Source: Candidatus Saccharimonadia bacterium
GTDB taxonomy: Bacteria; Patescibacteriota; Saccharimonadia; Saccharimonadales; Saccharimonadaceae
Reading direction: 5' to 3'
NCBI GenBank assembly: GCA_023262335.1
Contig: JALRBE010000053.1
Location: 1-7,185, forward strand
Length of the DNA stretch: 7,185 bases
Each line of letters opens with the position of its first letter. The first letter of the stretch is position 1. This document shows positions 5,932 to 7,185 of the stretch, piece after piece. The position numbers and the translations under genes were made by a program. The notes under the pieces are model-generated. The model made no database searches. It saw only the letters and a list, made by a program, of their open reading frames with translations, and had not been told where the DNA came from.

Positions 5932-6273
5932 TTAGGCAAGGGCGGGGGCGAGCAGCAGCGTGTGCTGTTCCGGCGCATTGAAGCCGCGCGCGTGCTTGAC
6001 GAGCAAGTACTTGCGATCGCCAGTGCGCGGCGGCACCGCGTTGCTCTTGTGAGTCGTACGGTCCAGGACAGCGCGCTCCACGTGGGTGTGGTTTTCGGTC
6101 TTGAGCTTGGGCTTGGCATCGACGGTGTGCGCCGCGGCAAGCGACATGCCAAACGGCAAGGCCAGGGCGGCAGCGGTCGCTTGGTCGAGCTTGCTGTCGT
6201 GCATGAACACGCCGAAGGCTGTCACGAGGGACAGGAGGATGAGGGTACCTTGTAGTGAAATCGTTTTGTGCAT
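5932..6273 (-). CDS. Unrecognised 113-aa membrane-anchored or exported protein
   Basis: I do not recognise the family. The product begins MHKTISLQGTLILLSLVTAF, a short basic start plus a hydrophobic segment at about residues 8-24, so a signal anchor or signal peptide. A second, weaker hydrophobic stretch is at about 32-48 (ATAAALALPFGMSLAAA). The rest is basic and His/Thr-rich (KPKLKTENHTHVERA, RTGDRKYLLVKHARGF) and would lie outside the membrane if the N-terminus is in. No cysteine or catalytic motif is visible. The ATG at 6273 is used because a near-consensus promoter ends 19 nt upstream. No Shine-Dalgarno is seen in that short A-rich leader, unlike the leftward genes elsewhere in the window. 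It is convergent with valS and stops 2 nt from that gene's terminator. Confidence 0.7.
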   Translation of the reverse strand: MHKTISLQGTLILLSLVTAFGVFMHDSKLDQATAAALALPFGMSLAAAHTVDAKPKLKTENHTHVERAVLDRTTHKSNAVPPRTGDRKYLLVKHARGFNAPEQHTLLLAPALA

Positions 6274-6298
6274 GTTTGTTTTTTTGGGTTACAATCTC

Positions 6299-6327
6299 AT
6301 TTTAGCATAAGTTGTTTATATTGTCAA
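6299..6327 (-). promoter_or_regulatory. Strong promoter of the 113-aa gene
   Basis: On the minus strand a perfect TTGACA (6327-6322), a 17-nt spacer and TAAAAT (6304-6299) with an upstream TGC (extended -10) form the best promoter in the window. Transcription should start near 6292, giving a 19-nt A-rich leader with no SD before the ATG at 6273. Confidence 0.8.
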
Positions 6328-6372
6328 TATTATGTTTGATTGTTAGATACTTGCATTTATTAACCTTACTGC
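6328..6372. other. AT-rich spacer, nothing recognisable
   Basis: Between the promoter of the 113-aa gene and the first repeat hairpin there is a short AT-rich stretch with no ORF, hairpin or RNA gene that I can support. Together with the repeats that follow it makes a gene-free region of about 600 bp (6328-6939), where I see no tRNA- or rRNA-like sequence. Confidence 0.5.
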
Positions 6373-6597
6373 GTTCTTCTGGCTGGAAGAACCAACAGCC
6401 TTCTTTTCGGACCGCCGAAAAGAATCAAAAGGCTCGTGACCCTGCGAAGCCGCCGCACCGCCCGCTTGCCGAACGGCGGTCGCTCGAGAACGCAAGCGGT
6501 CCAGAATCATTCTCATAATTGCTTATTCTGGACAGCCTCTCGCGAATGACTCCGCCGCCACGACAAGCGTTCGGTCCGGGGCTTCGCAGGCGTCACG
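6373..6597. repeat. Left copy of a multi-hairpin element (inverted dimer, copy 1)
   Basis: Three hairpins in a row. Hairpin I: GTTCTTC (6373-6379) pairs with GAAGAAC (6386-6392). Hairpin II: TTCTTTTCGG (6401-6410) pairs with CCGAAAAGAA (6415-6424), a perfect 10-bp stem with a 4-nt loop. Hairpin III: a 163-nt imperfect palindrome, 6435-6597, with outer stem CGTGAC plus CCTGCGAAGCC (6435-6451) against GGCTTCGCAGG, a bulged C and GTCACG (6580-6597), and inner stem CCAGAAT (6501-6507) against ATTCTGG (6525-6531). No gene is supported here: frames crossing it translate the repeats. I do not recognise the family and see no transposase. Confidence 0.8.
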
Positions 6598-6613
6598 GAG
6601 GTGATTGATTATT

Positions 6614-6641
6614 TTATTCGCGGCTTTGCCGCGTGGAATAA
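6614..6641. repeat. Central hairpin at the symmetry axis of the dimer
   Basis: TTATTC (6614-6619) and GCGGC (6620-6624) pair with GCCGC (6628-6632) and GAATAA (6636-6641) across a TTT loop, with a 3-nt bulge on the right side. It sits at the centre (about 6626) of the larger inverted repeat. GAATAAGC (6636-6643) is also complementary to GCTTATTC at 6521-6528, so alternative folds exist. Confidence 0.6.
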
Positions 6642-6654
6642 GCAAGCAGTAGTG

Positions 6655-6881
6655 TTCCGTCCGCGGCGCCCCGAGGCGGCCAGGGACGAAAAGCCGGAAT
6701 AGTTCGCGAGAGGGTGTCGATTTTAAGTAACTGAAATCAATGAAATCGACCGCTTGCGTTCTCGAGCGACCGTTCCGGATGATGAGGGCGACGCGGCGGT
6801 GGCGTGGGTAGGGACGATGTTTTTGCTTCTTTTTGCTGGCACAAAAAGAAGACGCTTTGGTACTTTGGCGCCGCAAAGTAC
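6655..6881. repeat. Right copy of the multi-hairpin element, inverted relative to the left copy
   Basis: Mirror of the left copy. Its hairpin III has CCGGAA (6694-6699) against TTCCGG (6773-6778) and GTCGATTT (6717-6724) against AAATCGAC (6744-6751), with weaker outer pairing. Hairpin II is CTTCTTTTTG (6826-6835) against CAAAAAGAAG (6842-6851). Hairpin I is GTACTTTG (6860-6867) against CAAAGTAC (6874-6881), perfect 8-bp with a 6-nt loop. Segments 6748-6771 and 6703-6713 are exact reverse complements of 6478-6501 and 6536-6546. Inner and outer edges are approximate. Confidence 0.75.
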
Positions 6882-6889
6882 GAAGGTCA

Positions 6890-6907
6890 GTTCTTCGCAA
6901 AAAGAAC
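6890..6907. repeat. Extra hairpin between the right copy and the next gene
   Basis: GTTCTT (6890-6895) pairs with AAGAAC (6902-6907) across CGCAAA. It resembles hairpin I in sequence but has no clear counterpart at the mirror position left of 6373. It ends about 20 bp before the downstream gene's -10 element. Confidence 0.6.
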
Positions 6908-6924
6908 AAGGCGAAACTTTTCAG

Positions 6925-6933
6925 TGCTACACT
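6925..6933 (+). promoter_or_regulatory. Extended -10 promoter of the last gene, predicting a leaderless mRNA
   Basis: TGC followed by TACACT (6925-6933). Counting 7 nt on from the last T places +1 at 6940, the A of the ATG. There is no -35 match at 16-18 nt and no SD before the ATG, which fits a leaderless start. Confidence 0.45.
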
Positions 6934-6939
6934 ATGCAC

Positions 6940-7185
6940 ATGAAAACCGCACGACATATCTACAAAGGACAGCTTTACTACGGCAAATTCTTTGATGCTT
7001 ATTTGCGCGGTGGCAGCAGTTTGCAAACTTGGGCTCGACCAGCCACCCTGGAACTGCACGAGAACGGCATCAAAACGGATCTGAAATACGTACCCATTGG
7101 GGCCGAAAAGGGTGAACCATGGTACATAAGCGATACCGGCTACGACGACATCGTTTCGGTGCAGCAAAACCGCTTCGGGTTCATA
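6940..7185 (+). CDS. Unrecognised protein, 3'-truncated by window (82 codons seen)
   Basis: The frame is open to the last base and reads MKTARHIYKGQLYYGKFFDA, continuing YLRGGSSLQTWARPATLELHE, NGIKTDLKYVPIGAEKGEPW and YISDTGYDDIVSVQQNRFGFI. Composition is that of a soluble, beta-rich globular domain with many Tyr, Gly and Trp and no signal peptide. I know no family for it. Two in-frame ATGs (6934, 6940) compete; I choose 6940 because the first overlaps the -10 box. The frame is open upstream to another ATG at 6817, but that extension would translate the repeat hairpins (KRRRFGTLAPQ...) and has only a weak AGGG before it. The overlapping minus-strand frame 6523-7167 also crosses the repeats and is less protein-like. 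Whether the gene belongs with the adjoining repeat element is unknown. Confidence 0.6.
   Translation, partial: MKTARHIYKGQLYYGKFFDAYLRGGSSLQTWARPATLELHENGIKTDLKYVPIGAEKGEPWYISDTGYDDIVSVQQNRFGFI

Noticed and set aside
6312..6518. 68-aa plus-strand ORF beginning with hydrophobic residues
   Set aside because: The hydrophobic part is just AT-rich promoter DNA and the rest translates the palindromes; no SD.
6373..6907. CRISPR array or integron attC sites
   Set aside because: Repeats are inverted and diverged rather than direct and evenly spaced, and no cas, integrase or core-site motif is present.
6523..7167. 214-aa minus-strand ORF
   Set aside because: It crosses the repeat hairpins, overlaps the more protein-like plus-strand frame at 6940-7185, and I see no promoter or SD for it.

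Overview
The window looks like a chromosomal piece of a Candidate Phyla Radiation bacterium (Patescibacteria), most likely Saccharibacteria (TM7). This rests on the style of the TsaD and ValS proteins and the presence of a FemAB-type ligase, judged from memory rather than by a search. TGA, TAG and TAA are all used as ordinary stops, which argues against the UGA=Gly lineages (Absconditabacteria and Gracilibacteria). Coding regions are GC-rich, and the short intergenic gaps are AT-rich with recognisable sigma-70-type promoters.

Layout: (1) 1-1284 (+) is the 3' part of tsaD (tRNA t6A37 synthesis), which carries an unusual in-frame insertion built around a ~148-nt imperfect palindrome. (2) 1307-1807 (-) is an unrecognised 166-aa protein with two membrane segments. 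It is convergent with tsaD, has its own promoter and SD, and ends at a terminator buried in the tsaD 3' end. (3) 1919-2056 (-) is a 45-codon small gene with SD, candidate promoter and terminator. (4) 2156-3145 (-) is a FemAB/FemX-like peptidoglycan bridge aminoacyltransferase. (5) 3146-3354 is a divergent control region with two candidate promoters for valS, a 12-bp palindrome at the predicted start of transcription, and a possible 24-codon leader ORF in frame with valS. (6) 3355-5901 (+) is complete valS, followed by a strong terminator. (7) 5932-6273 (-) is an unrecognised 113-aa membrane-anchored protein driven by a near-consensus promoter. (8) 6328-6907 has no convincing gene. It contains a ~500-bp diverged inverted dimer of a multi-hairpin element. 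(9) 6940-7185 (+) is the 5' part of an unrecognised protein running off the window, probably made from a leaderless mRNA.

The three recognised genes all touch tRNA: TsaD modifies ANN-decoding tRNAs, ValS charges tRNA(Val), and FemAB enzymes spend aminoacyl-tRNA on the cell wall. They are not one operon. tsaD and valS point one way, while femX, the small gene and the two membrane genes point the other way as separate units. The best candidate for something undescribed is the 6373-6907 structure: its two inverted copies differ by paired base changes that keep the hairpins intact. Second is the palindrome-bearing insertion inside tsaD.
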